Notes under the pieces: generated by a model | Database searches by the model: none | What the model saw: only the letters and a program-made list of their open reading frames with translations | What the model was told of the DNA's origin: nothing | Translations under genes and position numbers: made by a program | Shown here: positions 40,346 through 48,998 of the stretch, piece after piece | Numbering within the stretch: position 1 is the first letter of the stretch | Layout of the letters: every line of letters starts with the position of its first letter | Assembly: GCF_023206395.1 (NCBI RefSeq) | Contig: NZ_CP066149.1 | Span: forward strand, 372,001-436,000 | Direction of reading: 5' to 3' | Source of the DNA: Vibrio sp. ED004 | GTDB lineage: Bacteria > Pseudomonadota > Gammaproteobacteria > Enterobacterales > Vibrionaceae | Length of the DNA stretch: 64,000 bases

Positions 40346-41663
40346 TGGCTTGTACCTTTGCACCGAAATCGTTGATTGCCTGCCAATCTGGCTGAATAGC
40401 CTGATAGTCAGACTCTGAGTAACCTAAGCGCACGGCTTGGTCGACAACAATTCTGGCTAAATCAAAATGGTGTGTGCGAGGGTGTGCCGCGAGGTAATCG
40501 CGTAGCACAAGGCCAAGATCAATTGGCGCACCTTGCTGTTTGTGAGCTTTTAACATCTCTGCAATTCGGTCTGAAAGCAGATCATTCACTTGCTCAAATT
40601 CTTCGTATTCTACGTCGATTGGTGCTTGACCCATTACTTCATCATCACGAAGTACCAAGGCTTCATCACGCAAATCGGTGAGCTTTTCAGCATCGGCGTA
40701 GGTCAATAACCAAGGCGCATCAAAGTAGTCGGTAACCGACTGACGCAAGCGTTGGCTAAAGGCACGGTTTTTATCCATATCAATCGCGGTACGGATAAAC
40801 TTGTGAACGTGGCGGTCGTAACCGATCCACAAATCGATCGCTTGCTGACCCCAACTAGTGATTCGGTCGAGCTTCATCTGCAAGCCGAATAGGGTTTCGC
40901 CAACGAACTCGAGTTCATCGTCACCGTAAACAATTTCTTGAATATCGAGGATCTGTGTTTGCAGTTCATCACCCGCCGCTTGCAAGGTGTCTTGCAACTC
41001 TTTTAGCGTGGAGGAGGTTTCTGATAGCAAGGTTTCACAGTTGTTGATCGCCTCTCGCCAATCCTTATTTAAAAGGTCGGCAATTTGCTGCTTAACGGTT
41101 TGCTGCTGCTCATCCATAACACGTTGGTTAAGATCGATCTGATCGAAAATTTCACCAACCGAATACTTCAGCACGCCGTAAACGTTCTTTCTCCAATGTC
41201 CTGGAGTTCCGCCCTTCTGCGCTGCTTCAATGGCTTTCGCCATCTCGTCCGCAACCATAGAAAGCTGGATAGACAATTTTAATTTAGAGAACTGACGGTG
41301 ACGTAAGTAATAATCTGAGATACCAATCGCTAATGGCGACAAACGGTAAATGCTCGCACCATCCGTGATTTCGCTAGTAAAGCGGCTAATCAGCTTCTGT
41401 TTAACCAACTCATTGATGGCGTTATTGGCACGAAACGCAGACGCTTCGCCAGTATCTTCAAACAGTCGAGTGACGATGGTAAATGCATCGTGCAGTTCAC
41501 CTTCGCCCAACTCTTCATCGAACCTTTCATTGCTTAGTACTGCGATAGCAATCAAAAATGCTAAGCGCTCTGGCGGCAAGTTTAATGAAAAATCATGCTG
41601 CTTGACCCAGCCCACCAACTCATCAATTGGCTGCTCTTCGGCAGTTTGAGTCATTTCACTCAT
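40326..41663 (-). CDS. mukF: Chromosome partition protein MukF (kleisin)
   Basis: MukF is the kleisin subunit of MukBEF. An N-terminal winged-helix dimerisation domain includes [16 protein letters not shown], a middle helical region follows, and a C-terminal winged helix binds the MukB head. Length 445 against 440 in E. coli. It is the first muk gene; cmoM lies upstream in the same direction with a 125-base gap, the same order as E. coli smtA-mukFEB. Confidence 0.96.
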   Translation of the reverse strand: MSEMTQTAEEQPIDELVGWVKQHDFSLNLPPERLAFLIAIAVLSNERFDEELGEGELHDAFTIVTRLFEDTGEASAFRANNAINELVKQKLISRFTSEITDGASIYRLSPLAIGISDYYLRHRQFSKLKLSIQLSMVADEMAKAIEAAQKGGTPGHWRKNVYGVLKYSVGEIFDQIDLNQRVMDEQQQTVKQQIADLLNKDWREAINNCETLLSETSSTLKELQDTLQAAGDELQTQILDIQEIVYGDDELEFVGETLFGLQMKLDRITSWGQQAIDLWIGYDRHVHKFIRTAIDMDKNRAFSQRLRQSVTDYFDAPWLLTYADAEKLTDLRDEALVLRDDEVMGQAPIDVEYEEFEQVNDLLSDRIAEMLKAHKQQGAPIDLGLVLRDYLAAHPRTHHFDLARIVVDQAVRLGYSESDYQAIQPDWQAINDFGAKVQANVINKY

Positions 41664-41788
41664 TGTGGTTCCTGTTACTGTTCTTCGTCATATCGAACAT
41701 GTTAGATATGACGCCTATTTCTTTATGACGCGGGCTTCTTACGATTGCATAGCGCATGTTGTGGCTTCTTTTACCACATTCACCGCTG

Positions 41789-42574
41789 TTATTGCGCAGG
41801 TTTTTGAGCCCAAACGTGAATATAACGGCCTAGCGACAGATATGGCTCTTGGCGACATAGCTGTTTTTCTAGTTCCAATACATCTTCAAATTGGTAATCG
41901 CCCATGTACTCCATATTACCTATGTAGTCACTAAAAGAGCGAATGCCTGATTTACCACAGATTTCTAGACCAGCGTCTTCTATCCATTGATAAACCTCTT
42001 CTGGCTTCAAGCCTTTTTGTGGTTGCAGCTTAAACCGTTTTCGATGTGGCATCCCATTCAATACATGAGGAATGTTGCCACAAATCACATTTTTCAGGAC
42101 TAATCCGTGGTGGTTGTAAAACATTATCGAGGCAACGCCACCCGGTTTGACTTGTTCAAGCAATAAATCAAGCGCCTCTCTCGGGTCAGCCAGCCATTCC
42201 ATTACGGCATGAAACATCACAACATCGACTTTCTCATCGAGATGTTCTGACACTTTTTGCACTGGAGAATGGATAAATCGATACTGATCTAACAAACCCG
42301 CTTCGTTGATACTTTCTTCGGCAAGCTTAAGCATCTCAGAAGAGAGATCGCACAAAGAAACCTTATGTCCAAGCGCGGCGATTTTCTGCGACATCTGTGC
42401 AAGACCACCTCCGGCATCAAGCACATGCAACGGTGTGTCTGAATGCTCAAATTTGCTCAAAGCTTGTTCTAAATCTTCCCATACGATGATCTGACGGATC
42501 TCTCCTTTGTCAGAGCCGTAAATATTTTTTGCAAATTTGTGGGCAATATCGTCGAAATTACGGTCTTCAGTCAC
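41789..42574 (-). CDS. cmoM: tRNA 5-carboxymethoxyuridine methyltransferase CmoM
   Basis: CmoM (formerly SmtA) methylates cmo5U34 to its methyl ester mcmo5U in a subset of tRNAs. SAM motif I is VLDAGGGLAQMSQKI near residue 50; other family blocks are VVMFHAVMEWLADP and NHHGLVLKNVICGNI. The start is GTG at 42574. Length 261, as in E. coli. It lies upstream of mukF, and elyC is transcribed away from it. Confidence 0.94.
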   Translation of the reverse strand: MTEDRNFDDIAHKFAKNIYGSDKGEIRQIIVWEDLEQALSKFEHSDTPLHVLDAGGGLAQMSQKIAALGHKVSLCDLSSEMLKLAEESINEAGLLDQYRFIHSPVQKVSEHLDEKVDVVMFHAVMEWLADPREALDLLLEQVKPGGVASIMFYNHHGLVLKNVICGNIPHVLNGMPHRKRFKLQPQKGLKPEEVYQWIEDAGLEICGKSGIRSFSDYIGNMEYMGDYQFEDVLELEKQLCRQEPYLSLGRYIHVWAQKPAQ

Positions 42575-42689
42575 GGCTACTTGAGTTATTATGTCCTATC
42601 GTGCCTGCTATTCTGTCACAGGAATTTCAGGAATAAAGAGGCGATGTCTCTTTTTACTACTAAGTGATGTTTTTTCGGACTATTCGGAT

Positions 42690-43538
42690 ATGTTTGAGCT
42701 GAAAAAAGTAGTGTCTTCACTATTGATGCCACTGCCAGCAATGTTAATTCTCGCTTTTCTGGGCTTAGCCCTAGTGATGTTTACTACCAAAAGGAAGACT
42801 GGTTGCCTAATTACCCTTTCAGCCCTCTGTGGTATTTTCCTAATCGCTTTCCAGCCAGTTTCTAGCCAACTTTTAATGCCAATGGAAAGGCAACACACCG
42901 CTTTTTTACCTGTCGACGACACCGTCGATTACGTGATGGTGCTTGGAAGTGGTCATGTCGTTGACGACCAAATCCCACCAACATCAGAACTTAGCCGCAC
43001 TGGTTTGATGCGTTTGAGTGAAGGGATTCGTATTCTACGTCTTTACCCTGGTGCCAAGCTTATCTTGTCAGGCTACGGCGCGGGCACTGAAGTGAGTAAC
43101 GCAAGAATGATGGCTAAGGTTGCCCTAGCCCTTGGCGTTGCAAAACCCGATATCATTTTGCTTGAGACAGCAAAAGACACTTGGGAAGAAGCTCGCCAAG
43201 CTGCCGCGTTTGTTAAAAACAAAAAGATGGTATTGGTGACATCTGCGAGCCACATGACTCGTGCGCTGAATGAATTCCACGCTGCTGGCATGAAACCATT
43301 ACCAGCACCAACCAACTACCTTGCACAAGAAGGTATTGTTGAGCCTTGGAATAAGTACATGCCTAAAGCGATCTATCTAGAACAGACAGAGCGTTACTGG
43401 CACGAGACCATGGGATTGGTTTGGCAAAGCCTGCGTGACTGGCTAGACACCAGTAACGATCTTTCGGAGGAGCCAATTGTTGTTCCTGAGCCTTCGAGCT
43501 TGATTGAGGAAGACGGTGAAGTTTCTGCAGCGCAGTAG
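42690..43538 (+). CDS. elyC: Envelope biogenesis factor ElyC (YdcF/SanA-type DUF218 protein)
   Basis: This membrane-anchored DUF218 protein is linked in E. coli to peptidoglycan synthesis and use of the shared lipid carrier. Two N-terminal helices (about 8-28 and 36-54) precede a periplasmic DUF218 domain with VDYVMVLGSGH, ELSRTGLMRLSEGI and LVTSASHMTRAL. I start at ATG 42690 (MFELKKVVSSLLMPLP), which matches the start of E. coli ElyC; the reading frame extends 33 residues further upstream. Length 282 against 259, with an extra acidic tail. Divergent from cmoM, as in E. coli. Confidence 0.9.
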   Translation: MFELKKVVSSLLMPLPAMLILAFLGLALVMFTTKRKTGCLITLSALCGIFLIAFQPVSSQLLMPMERQHTAFLPVDDTVDYVMVLGSGHVVDDQIPPTSELSRTGLMRLSEGIRILRLYPGAKLILSGYGAGTEVSNARMMAKVALALGVAKPDIILLETAKDTWEEARQAAAFVKNKKMVLVTSASHMTRALNEFHAAGMKPLPAPTNYLAQEGIVEPWNKYMPKAIYLEQTERYWHETMGLVWQSLRDWLDTSNDLSEEPIVVPEPSSLIEEDGEVSAAQ

Positions 43539-43663
43539 ACTCAACCTGATGCTTCTCTCTGCTTATGTTTAACTCAGCCTATTATTTCAATCGGCTTATT
43601 GGCAGGCAGAATCGTAAAACAACTAGTAGGCTGTCAGTTCGATAACGACAACAACTAAGCAAT

Positions 43664-43699
43664 AAAAAAGCCGAGACATCAATGATATCTCGGCTTTTT
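43664..43699. terminator. Bidirectional terminator between elyC and torR
   Basis: AAAAAGCCGAGA / TCTCGGCTTTTT hairpin lies between the two convergent genes. Confidence 0.85.
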
Positions 43700-43739
43700 C
43701 GTTCATATGTCGTTGCTAACTAGAAGTTCACGCAGAACA

Positions 43740-44453
43740 TTAGTCACCAGCAAACATGTAACCTTCACCGTGAACCGTCACAAAGATTTGTGGGTTCTTA
43801 GGGTCGAATTCCATTTTGGCACGCATACGACGAATCAGTACATCGATCGTACGGTCATTCGGTGCGTCCACTCGGTGACTGATCATATTCAGAATACGTT
43901 CGCGACTTAATACTTGGTTAGGGTAAGAAGACAAAGCCACCAACAATTCATATTCAGCTTTAGTCAGCTTCACTGGCTCGCCGTTTTTGCTTAGCGCACG
44001 ACGAGGGATATCAAATGTCCACTCACCGAAACGAACCACAGACTCGTCTGATGTTTCTTCTACTGCGCCTGCTGCCGTTTTACGAGCGGCAGAAATACGC
44101 CAAAGTAGGTTTTTAACTCGAACCAATAACTCGCGAAGTTCGAAAGGTTTAGTAACGTAATCGTCCGCGCCCATTTCAAGGCCAACGATTTTGTCGATGC
44201 TATCCGTGCGTCCAGTAACTAAAATAATTCCAATGTCTGATTGACTGCGTAATTCGCGAGTTAGCATCAATCCATCTTCGCCTGGTAAGTTGATGTCCAG
44301 CATAATGAGGTCAACGTTGTTTTCATCTAACACGTTTCTCATTTGAGCGCCGCTTTCTGCTTCGCTCACTGTGTAACCTTCGTTCTGGAAATATCCAACC
44401 AGTTTACTGCGGGTTACCACATCATCTTCTACGACTAATACGTGATAGCTCAT
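43740..44453 (-). CDS. torR: TorR-type response regulator (OmpR family)
   Basis: This 237-residue regulator has a receiver domain (phospho-acceptor aspartate in LIMLDINLPGEDGLMLTREL, about residue 53) and a winged-helix output domain. It could be mistaken for ArcA, but VGLEMGADDYVTKP and ELLVRVKNLLWRI match E. coli TorR closely. TorR activates trimethylamine-N-oxide respiration. The divergent neighbour is torD, which supports the call. No torS, torT or torCA genes are in the window. Confidence 0.85.
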   Translation of the reverse strand: MSYHVLVVEDDVVTRSKLVGYFQNEGYTVSEAESGAQMRNVLDENNVDLIMLDINLPGEDGLMLTRELRSQSDIGIILVTGRTDSIDKIVGLEMGADDYVTKPFELRELLVRVKNLLWRISAARKTAAGAVEETSDESVVRFGEWTFDIPRRALSKNGEPVKLTKAEYELLVALSSYPNQVLSRERILNMISHRVDAPNDRTIDVLIRRMRAKMEFDPKNPQIFVTVHGEGYMFAGD

Positions 44454-44492
44454 CTACACCACTTTTCTTATTTAATAGTTTCAGTAACTATT

Positions 44493-44502
44493 CTATTCAT
44501 AA
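44493..44502 (+). promoter_or_regulatory. Candidate tor box between torR and torD
   Basis: CTATTCATAA matches the E. coli TorR decamer CTGTTCATAT at eight of ten positions. It lies 40 bases upstream of torR in the shared divergent region. A single decamer can arise by chance. Confidence 0.3.
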
Positions 44503-44739
44503 CTAGTAACAATTCTAGTGTTACAGAAGATAAAAGCCAGAAAGATGAATCTTTTTTGATACAAGACAATCTTAAACCTTGCTATTTATCGCCCATCGCA
44601 ATTCAATATAGGCATTACTACTAACGAGTAACTTTGCGTTTCGCAAATAACCTTGTTATTCAGCCTTGGTGTTTATATCCCAAATCACTTGACGATATTG
44701 AGTATACAAACGCCGCAAGACTAAATCAGGATCCAAGAA

Positions 44740-45387
44740 ATGAAAGATACGAAAGCGTTCAACGAGCAAAGAGCAGAAATCTACTGGTGGCTATCAAGCT
44801 TATTCGCCAAAGAGCTCACTCAAGAAGAACTCGATCACTACCACTCTGTTGAGATTCGTTCTTTCCTAACTGGTTTAGGTGAAAATGAAACACTAAAGCC
44901 AGCGATTGATAGCTTAGTTGACGCACTAAACCGTCTTCAAATACGTGAAGATGCTCAACTGGAACTGTCTGCTGACTTTTGTGACCTTTTCTTAAAGACA
45001 GATAAACATGGTGCCCTTCCATACGCTTCTATGTACATCGGTGAGACTGGCCTATTAAACGATAAGCCTGCAAAAGAGATGGAAGAGATCATGGCTAAAC
45101 ACAATTTAGTGGTTAACCAAGACCTGAAAGAGCCAGCAGACCACATTGCTATCGAACTCGACTTCCTTGGTAACTTGATCATTCGTTCTAACGAAACAGA
45201 TCTTGAAGAAGAGCTAGAGAAGTCTTTTGCTGTTCAACAGCATTTTATCGAGCAACAACTCCTAACTTGGGTACCAAAATTCAACGTTAAATGTCATGAC
45301 GTTGATGAATTCGGTTTCTACGCTTCAGTCTCATCTCTGCTACTCGCATTCTGTCAGTTGGACACTCAATATTTAGCTGGTGAATAG
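44740..45387 (+). CDS. torD: TMAO reductase chaperone TorD
   Basis: TorD is a cytoplasmic all-helical chaperone that binds the TorA precursor, aids molybdenum cofactor insertion and proofreads Tat export. Family signatures are [24 protein letters not shown] and the hinge block [16 protein letters not shown]. Length 215. It is divergent from torR and closed by its own terminator. The client reductase is not encoded in this window. Confidence 0.93.
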   Translation: MKDTKAFNEQRAEIYWWLSSLFAKELTQEELDHYHSVEIRSFLTGLGENETLKPAIDSLVDALNRLQIREDAQLELSADFCDLFLKTDKHGALPYASMYIGETGLLNDKPAKEMEEIMAKHNLVVNQDLKEPADHIAIELDFLGNLIIRSNETDLEEELEKSFAVQQHFIEQQLLTWVPKFNVKCHDVDEFGFYASVSSLLLAFCQLDTQYLAGE

Positions 45388-45429
45388 CTTATTGGGCGAC
45401 TAAGTAAATAAATTCAGTAGAATGTGACA

Positions 45430-45457
45430 ATTCACCCGGATTTCTGGGTGAATTTTA
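45430..45457 (+). terminator. Terminator of torD
   Basis: TTCACCC-ggatttct-GGGTGAA followed by TTTTATT. Confidence 0.7.
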
Positions 45458-45491
45458 TTGCGAGTAATTTCTAGTCAGTCTAAAATTGTGA

Positions 45492-45507
45492 CCGCAAACG
45501 ATAAAAT
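45492..45507. promoter_or_regulatory. Candidate PurR half-operator upstream of purR
   Basis: CCGCAAACG matches the left half of the PUR box (ACGCAAACG) at eight of nine bases; the right half is degenerate. E. coli purR represses itself, so a site here would be sensible. Confidence 0.3.
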
Positions 45508-45509
45508 AT

Positions 45510-45594
45510 GAAACATTCACGAAATGCTATGCTTATTAAAGTTCAGAGCATTTCGGTGTTAAGACAAGCCGCTCATAGCGGTTTTTTGTTTTTT
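45510..45594 (+). ncRNA. Candidate small RNA or attenuated leader upstream of purR
   Basis: Two hairpins in tandem lie in a region without a gene: a 9-bp perfect stem CGAAATGCT (45520-45528) / AGCATTTCG (45547-45555), then CCGCT-cat-AGCGG followed by TTTTTTGTTTTTT (45569-45594). The layout, a 5' hairpin, a short linker and a strong terminator, is typical of Hfq-type small RNAs. It could also be a transcription attenuator in the purR leader, since purR begins about 108 bases later. The 5' end is not mapped. Confidence 0.45.
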
Positions 45595-45701
45595 AGCACT
45601 TTAGTACCCAAAGAGCCCTACAAATTTAAGCTCTTAGTTAGGTAGCTTAACGGCTACTTCATTCCGTACTTTGGGAAAGTAGCTTCTAATAGGATAAAAC
45701 C

Positions 45702-46706
45702 ATGGCCACTATAAAAGATGTCGCTCGCTTAGCCGGCGTATCAACAACAACCGTTTCTCACGTAATCAACAAAACACGTTTTGTTGCAGAAGCGACTCAA
45801 GAAAAAGTAAACAAAGCCGTAGATGAACTGAACTATGCACCAAGCGCGGTTGCTCGTAGTTTGAAGTGCAATACAACACGCACTATCGGCATGCTTGTTA
45901 CTCAATCAACCAACCTATTCTTCTCTGAAGTTATCGATGGTGTTGAGAGTTACTGCTACCGTCAAGGTTACACTTTGATTCTGTGTAACACGGGTGGTAT
46001 CTATGAGAAGCAACGTGACTACATTCGAATGCTTGCAGAGAAACGTGTAGATGGCATCTTAGTTATGTGTTCAGACCTAACTGAAGAACTAAGAGAGATG
46101 TTAGATCGTCACGCTGACATCCCTAAAGTGATTATGGACTGGGGCCCAGAGAGTTCTCAAGCTGACAAGATCATCGATAACTCTGAAGAAGGTGGCTACC
46201 TAGCAACCAAATACCTTATTGAGCGCGGTCACTCTAAGATTGCTTGTTTAAGTGGCCACTTAGACAAAGCGGCCTGTGTAGAACGTATCGCAGGTTACAA
46301 ACGCGCACTCAACGAAGCTAAGATTACTGCTGATGACAACATGATCATTGAAGGTAACTTCGAGTGTGATACTGCTGTTCTTGCTGCAGAGCAAATCGTA
46401 GAAATGAAAGATCGCCCAACAGCGGTATTCTGTTTCAACGATACAATGGCGCTGGGCTTAATGAGCCGACTGCAAGAAAAAGGCATCCGTATCCCTGAAG
46501 ATATCTCAGTGATCGGTTACGACAACATCGAACTGGCTGAGTACTTCTCTCCACCGTTAACAACGGTTCACCAACCTAAACGTCGTGTTGGTAAAAATGC
46601 ATTCGAGATTTTATTAGAACGTATAAAAGACAAAGATCACGAGAAACGAGTCTTCGAAATGCACCCTGAGATTGTTGAACGAAGTACAGTTAAAACGTTA
46701 AATTAA
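45702..46706 (+). CDS. purR: Purine repressor PurR (LacI family)
   Basis: This LacI-type repressor uses hypoxanthine or guanine as co-repressor and controls purine synthesis genes. The N-terminal helix-turn-helix [20 protein letters not shown] and the hinge helix [11 protein letters not shown] are as in E. coli PurR. A periplasmic-binding-protein-like domain follows (about 60-330). Length 334 against 341. A GGAT ribosome site precedes the ATG. It is transcribed alone and ends at a terminator before the tfoY riboswitch. Confidence 0.95.
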   Translation: MATIKDVARLAGVSTTTVSHVINKTRFVAEATQEKVNKAVDELNYAPSAVARSLKCNTTRTIGMLVTQSTNLFFSEVIDGVESYCYRQGYTLILCNTGGIYEKQRDYIRMLAEKRVDGILVMCSDLTEELREMLDRHADIPKVIMDWGPESSQADKIIDNSEEGGYLATKYLIERGHSKIACLSGHLDKAACVERIAGYKRALNEAKITADDNMIIEGNFECDTAVLAAEQIVEMKDRPTAVFCFNDTMALGLMSRLQEKGIRIPEDISVIGYDNIELAEYFSPPLTTVHQPKRRVGKNAFEILLERIKDKDHEKRVFEMHPEIVERSTVKTLN

Positions 46707-46730
46707 TTGATAAAACGAGTTTTATTTCAT

Positions 46731-46758
46731 TAAGCGCACCTTTGGGTGCGCTTTTTTT
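46731..46758 (+). terminator. Terminator of purR
   Basis: AAGCGCACC-tttg-GGTGCGCTTTTTTT. Confidence 0.85.
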
Positions 46759-46875
46759 ATCAACAACTATAATGAACCTATATGCACAACAGAAAGATCA
46801 TTAATTGAAGCAATATCACATTTTGAAATAACAAGTGTGAGCCTCATTCAACAAAAACTTTATTCTATTCAATCA

Positions 46876-46964
46876 GTCACGCACAGGGCAAACCACTTGA
46901 AAAAGTGGGACGCAAAGCTTCCGGCCTAAACCACTCGTTGGTATGGTAGCGGGGTTACCGATGG
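46876..46964 (+). promoter_or_regulatory. Cyclic-di-GMP class I (GEMM-I, Vc2-type) riboswitch aptamer
   Basis: The sequence follows the V. cholerae Vc2 aptamer closely. It has the CACGCACAGGGCAAACC start, a P2 stem CCACTT-GAAA-AAGTGG with the GAAA tetraloop, the GGGACGCAAAGC core, CCGGCCTAAACCA with the tetraloop receptor, and the closing GGTAGCGGGGTTACCGATGG. It lies 126 bases before tfoY, the gene controlled by Vc2 in V. cholerae. Cyclic di-GMP would bind at the three-way junction. Two downstream complementary segments could form the expression platform. Confidence 0.96.
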
Positions 46965-47081
46965 CAAAATGCAGTAACTACTGACAATTTAGTAATTTAC
47001 AGCCTATTGACAATTTAATTGCAACATTTTGCTAATCTCTCGGACCTGCTTATTTGGTGGCGTAGTTCAAATACACCGAGA
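46964..47081 (+). promoter_or_regulatory. Putative expression platform of the tfoY riboswitch
   Basis: GCAAAATG (46964-46971), directly after the aptamer, is perfectly complementary to CATTTTGC (47025-47032). Further on, TCTCGG (47038-47043) is complementary to CCGAGA (47076-47081), which contains the tfoY ribosome-binding purines nine bases before the ATG. The second helix would hide the ribosome site, and the first could compete with the aptamer's 3' strand. Confidence 0.45.
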
Positions 47082-47089
47082 TAAATAAC

Positions 47090-47680
47090 ATGGATAAACC
47101 GATACTAAAGGACTCAATGAAGTTATTTGAGCCCCTAGGAAAAATTAAGTCACGCTCAATGTTTGGTGGATTCGGTCTTTTTGCTGATGACACTATGTTT
47201 GCTCTGGTTGTTAATGACCAGTTGCATATACGGGCAGACAAATGCACAACGAAGCAATTCGAACAACAAGGGTTTCAACCGTACGTCTACAAAAAACGTG
47301 GTTTCCCTGTCGTTACTAAATATTTCGCTTTACCTGAAGGCCTGTGGCAAGACCAAGAGAAGATCTTGGAACTCGCAACGACGTCTCTGGGTTTCGCTAA
47401 AGAAGAAAAAGCTGAACAGTCTTCTGCTAAGCCAACTCGACTCAAAGATCTGCCGAATCTTCGACTCGCTACTGAGCGTATGTTGAAAAAAGCAGGAATC
47501 GATTCCGTTGAACGTTTATATGAATCTGGCTCTGTAAACGCCTTTAACGCCATCAAGGAATCGCATGCGTCCTCTGTCAGTATTGAATTACTGTGGGCGC
47601 TAGAAGGTGCGATCAATGGAACACATTGGTCTGTTATACCGCAGCAGCGTCGTGAAGAGCTTATCAATCGCGTCAATTAA
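47090..47680 (+). CDS. tfoY: TfoX-family regulator TfoY
   Basis: This 196-residue protein has a TfoX N-terminal domain ([20 protein letters not shown]) and a TfoX C-terminal domain ([17 protein letters not shown], then [12 protein letters not shown]). Vibrio has two paralogues: TfoX, the competence regulator, and TfoY, which affects motility and type VI secretion. The upstream Vc2-type riboswitch and the purR neighbour identify this one as TfoY. The start at ATG 47090 has GAGATAA as ribosome site. How the protein acts is not known from sequence. Confidence 0.92.
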   Translation: MDKPILKDSMKLFEPLGKIKSRSMFGGFGLFADDTMFALVVNDQLHIRADKCTTKQFEQQGFQPYVYKKRGFPVVTKYFALPEGLWQDQEKILELATTSLGFAKEEKAEQSSAKPTRLKDLPNLRLATERMLKKAGIDSVERLYESGSVNAFNAIKESHASSVSIELLWALEGAINGTHWSVIPQQRREELINRVN

Positions 47681-47708
47681 CTTTGTCAGTTCAAACTATC
47701 TATATAAC

Positions 47709-47734
47709 TAAGCCGCATTTCTGCGGCTTTTTTT
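47709..47734 (+). terminator. Terminator of tfoY
   Basis: AAGCCGCA-tttc-TGCGGCTTTTTTT. Confidence 0.85.
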
Positions 47735-47812
47735 ATATCTGCTGAAAGTTAATCTATGCTTTGCCTGTCTATCTATACTAATGGTATGCATTGAAAATTA
47801 GAGGAAGTATCA

Positions 47813-48493
47813 ATGAGTAAGAAAATGATATTGGGTATTGTGTTAGTCGTAACCATCATCTTGTTAGGCGTCAATTTTGGCCAGTACCTAACGCTTGAAA
47901 ACGCCAAGGCCCAACAAGCCGTTTTGAATGACTACATTGACAGCAACTTTATTGCCGCCGCTGCTATCTATTTTATCGCGTACGTAATGATCACTGCTTT
48001 CTCAATTCCTGGCGCTGCAGTCGTCACGCTCTTAGGGGCAGCACTGTTTGGCTTCTGGAACAGTTTACTGCTGGTATCTTTCGCAAGCGCTATTGGTGCG
48101 ACCCTCGCCTTCCTGAGTAGCCGTTACCTGTTACGTGATTGGATCCAAACCAAATTTGGTGACAAATTAGCGACAATTAACAAGGGCGTAGAAAAAGACG
48201 GGGCATTTTACTTATTCTCGCTTCGCCTGATTCCTGTATTCCCATTTTTCCTTATCAATCTACTGATGGGGTTAACCCCAATGTCAGTTTCTCGTTACTA
48301 CATTACGAGCCAAATAGGCATGCTACCTGGTACGGCTGTTTTCTTGAATGCTGGTACTCAACTCGCAGAAATTGATTCACTTTCAGGTATCGTTTCACCT
48401 TCAGTACTACTATCGTTTGCATTGTTGGGTGTATTCCCAATTATTGCCAAATGGTTGATGAGCAAGTTTCGCTCAACACCTGTCGCTGACTAA
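47813..48493 (+). CDS. TVP38/TMEM64 (VTT domain) membrane protein
   Basis: This 226-residue inner-membrane protein of the VTT (DedA-like) superfamily has an N-terminal helix (about 5-25) and then several helices. It carries the family blocks FSIPGAAVVTLLGAALFG and LRLIPVFPFFLINLLMGL. Relatives act in lipid scrambling or transport, but no substrate is known for this bacterial branch. A GGAAG ribosome site precedes the ATG. It is followed by the DUF2007 gene after 63 bases, probably in one transcript. Confidence 0.88.
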   Translation: MSKKMILGIVLVVTIILLGVNFGQYLTLENAKAQQAVLNDYIDSNFIAAAAIYFIAYVMITAFSIPGAAVVTLLGAALFGFWNSLLLVSFASAIGATLAFLSSRYLLRDWIQTKFGDKLATINKGVEKDGAFYLFSLRLIPVFPFFLINLLMGLTPMSVSRYYITSQIGMLPGTAVFLNAGTQLAEIDSLSGIVSPSVLLSFALLGVFPIIAKWLMSKFRSTPVAD

Positions 48494-48556
48494 CGTGTAT
48501 AGCTGAATAACGTATATAGTTGACTAACACCTAAAGCCGAATGAGGTTCTATCTCA

Positions 48557-48874
48557 ATGAAAATCTTCAGTGCATCGAATCCAACAGAAGCCCATATCAT
48601 CTGTGGATTGTTAGAAAGTGAGAATATTGCGTGTGAAGTCCGTGGTGAAGGTTTGTTTGGTTTAAAAGGGGAGATCCCATTTACCGAAGAAACTGACCCT
48701 TACGTATGGCTATATGAGCCAGAATTAGCCAGTAAAGCTCGCACTATTGTCAATGACTACCAAAAACAACAAGATTCGATCATCTATGAAGAGTGGCGTT
48801 GTGGTGAGTGTCATGAAGTCAATGAAGCTCAATTCGGTTCTTGTTGGCAATGTGGCGCAGCCTCTCCTGAATAA
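48557..48874 (+). CDS. DUF2007 protein with C-terminal zinc ribbon
   Basis: This 105-residue protein has a DUF2007 domain (KIFSASNPTEAHIICGLLES, then NIACEVRGEG), named for a putative signal-transducing role. A short zinc-ribbon motif CGEC-x10-CWQC at about residues 83-101 follows. No biochemical function is established. It lies downstream of the TVP38 gene and ends before a perfect palindrome. Confidence 0.85.
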   Translation: MKIFSASNPTEAHIICGLLESENIACEVRGEGLFGLKGEIPFTEETDPYVWLYEPELASKARTIVNDYQKQQDSIIYEEWRCGECHEVNEAQFGSCWQCGAASPE

Positions 48875-48914
48875 TATCTCACGACGACAACCTGAGATTT
48901 AGTCAGATACCTCC

Positions 48915-48959
48915 TTCAAATAAAACGGGAAGCTAAGTTAGCTTCCCGTTTTATTTGAA
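48915..48959. terminator. Perfect 45-bp palindrome acting as bidirectional terminator
   Basis: Two 22-base arms, from TTCAAATAAAACGGG to GAAGCTAA on the left and their exact complement on the right, are joined by a single G at 48937. It lies between the convergent DUF2007 and hydrolase genes. The A/T tails give U-tracts for both directions. Confidence 0.85.
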
Positions 48960-48998
48960 TTCAATTTGATACTCGGCTCAGAGAATGAACCTAAAAGA

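Noticed and set aside
43740..44453. Calling the OmpR-type regulator ArcA
   Set aside because: The aerobic-control setting is tempting, but the receiver and linker blocks (VGLEMGADDYVTKP, LLVRVKNLLWRI) match TorR, and torD is the divergent neighbour.
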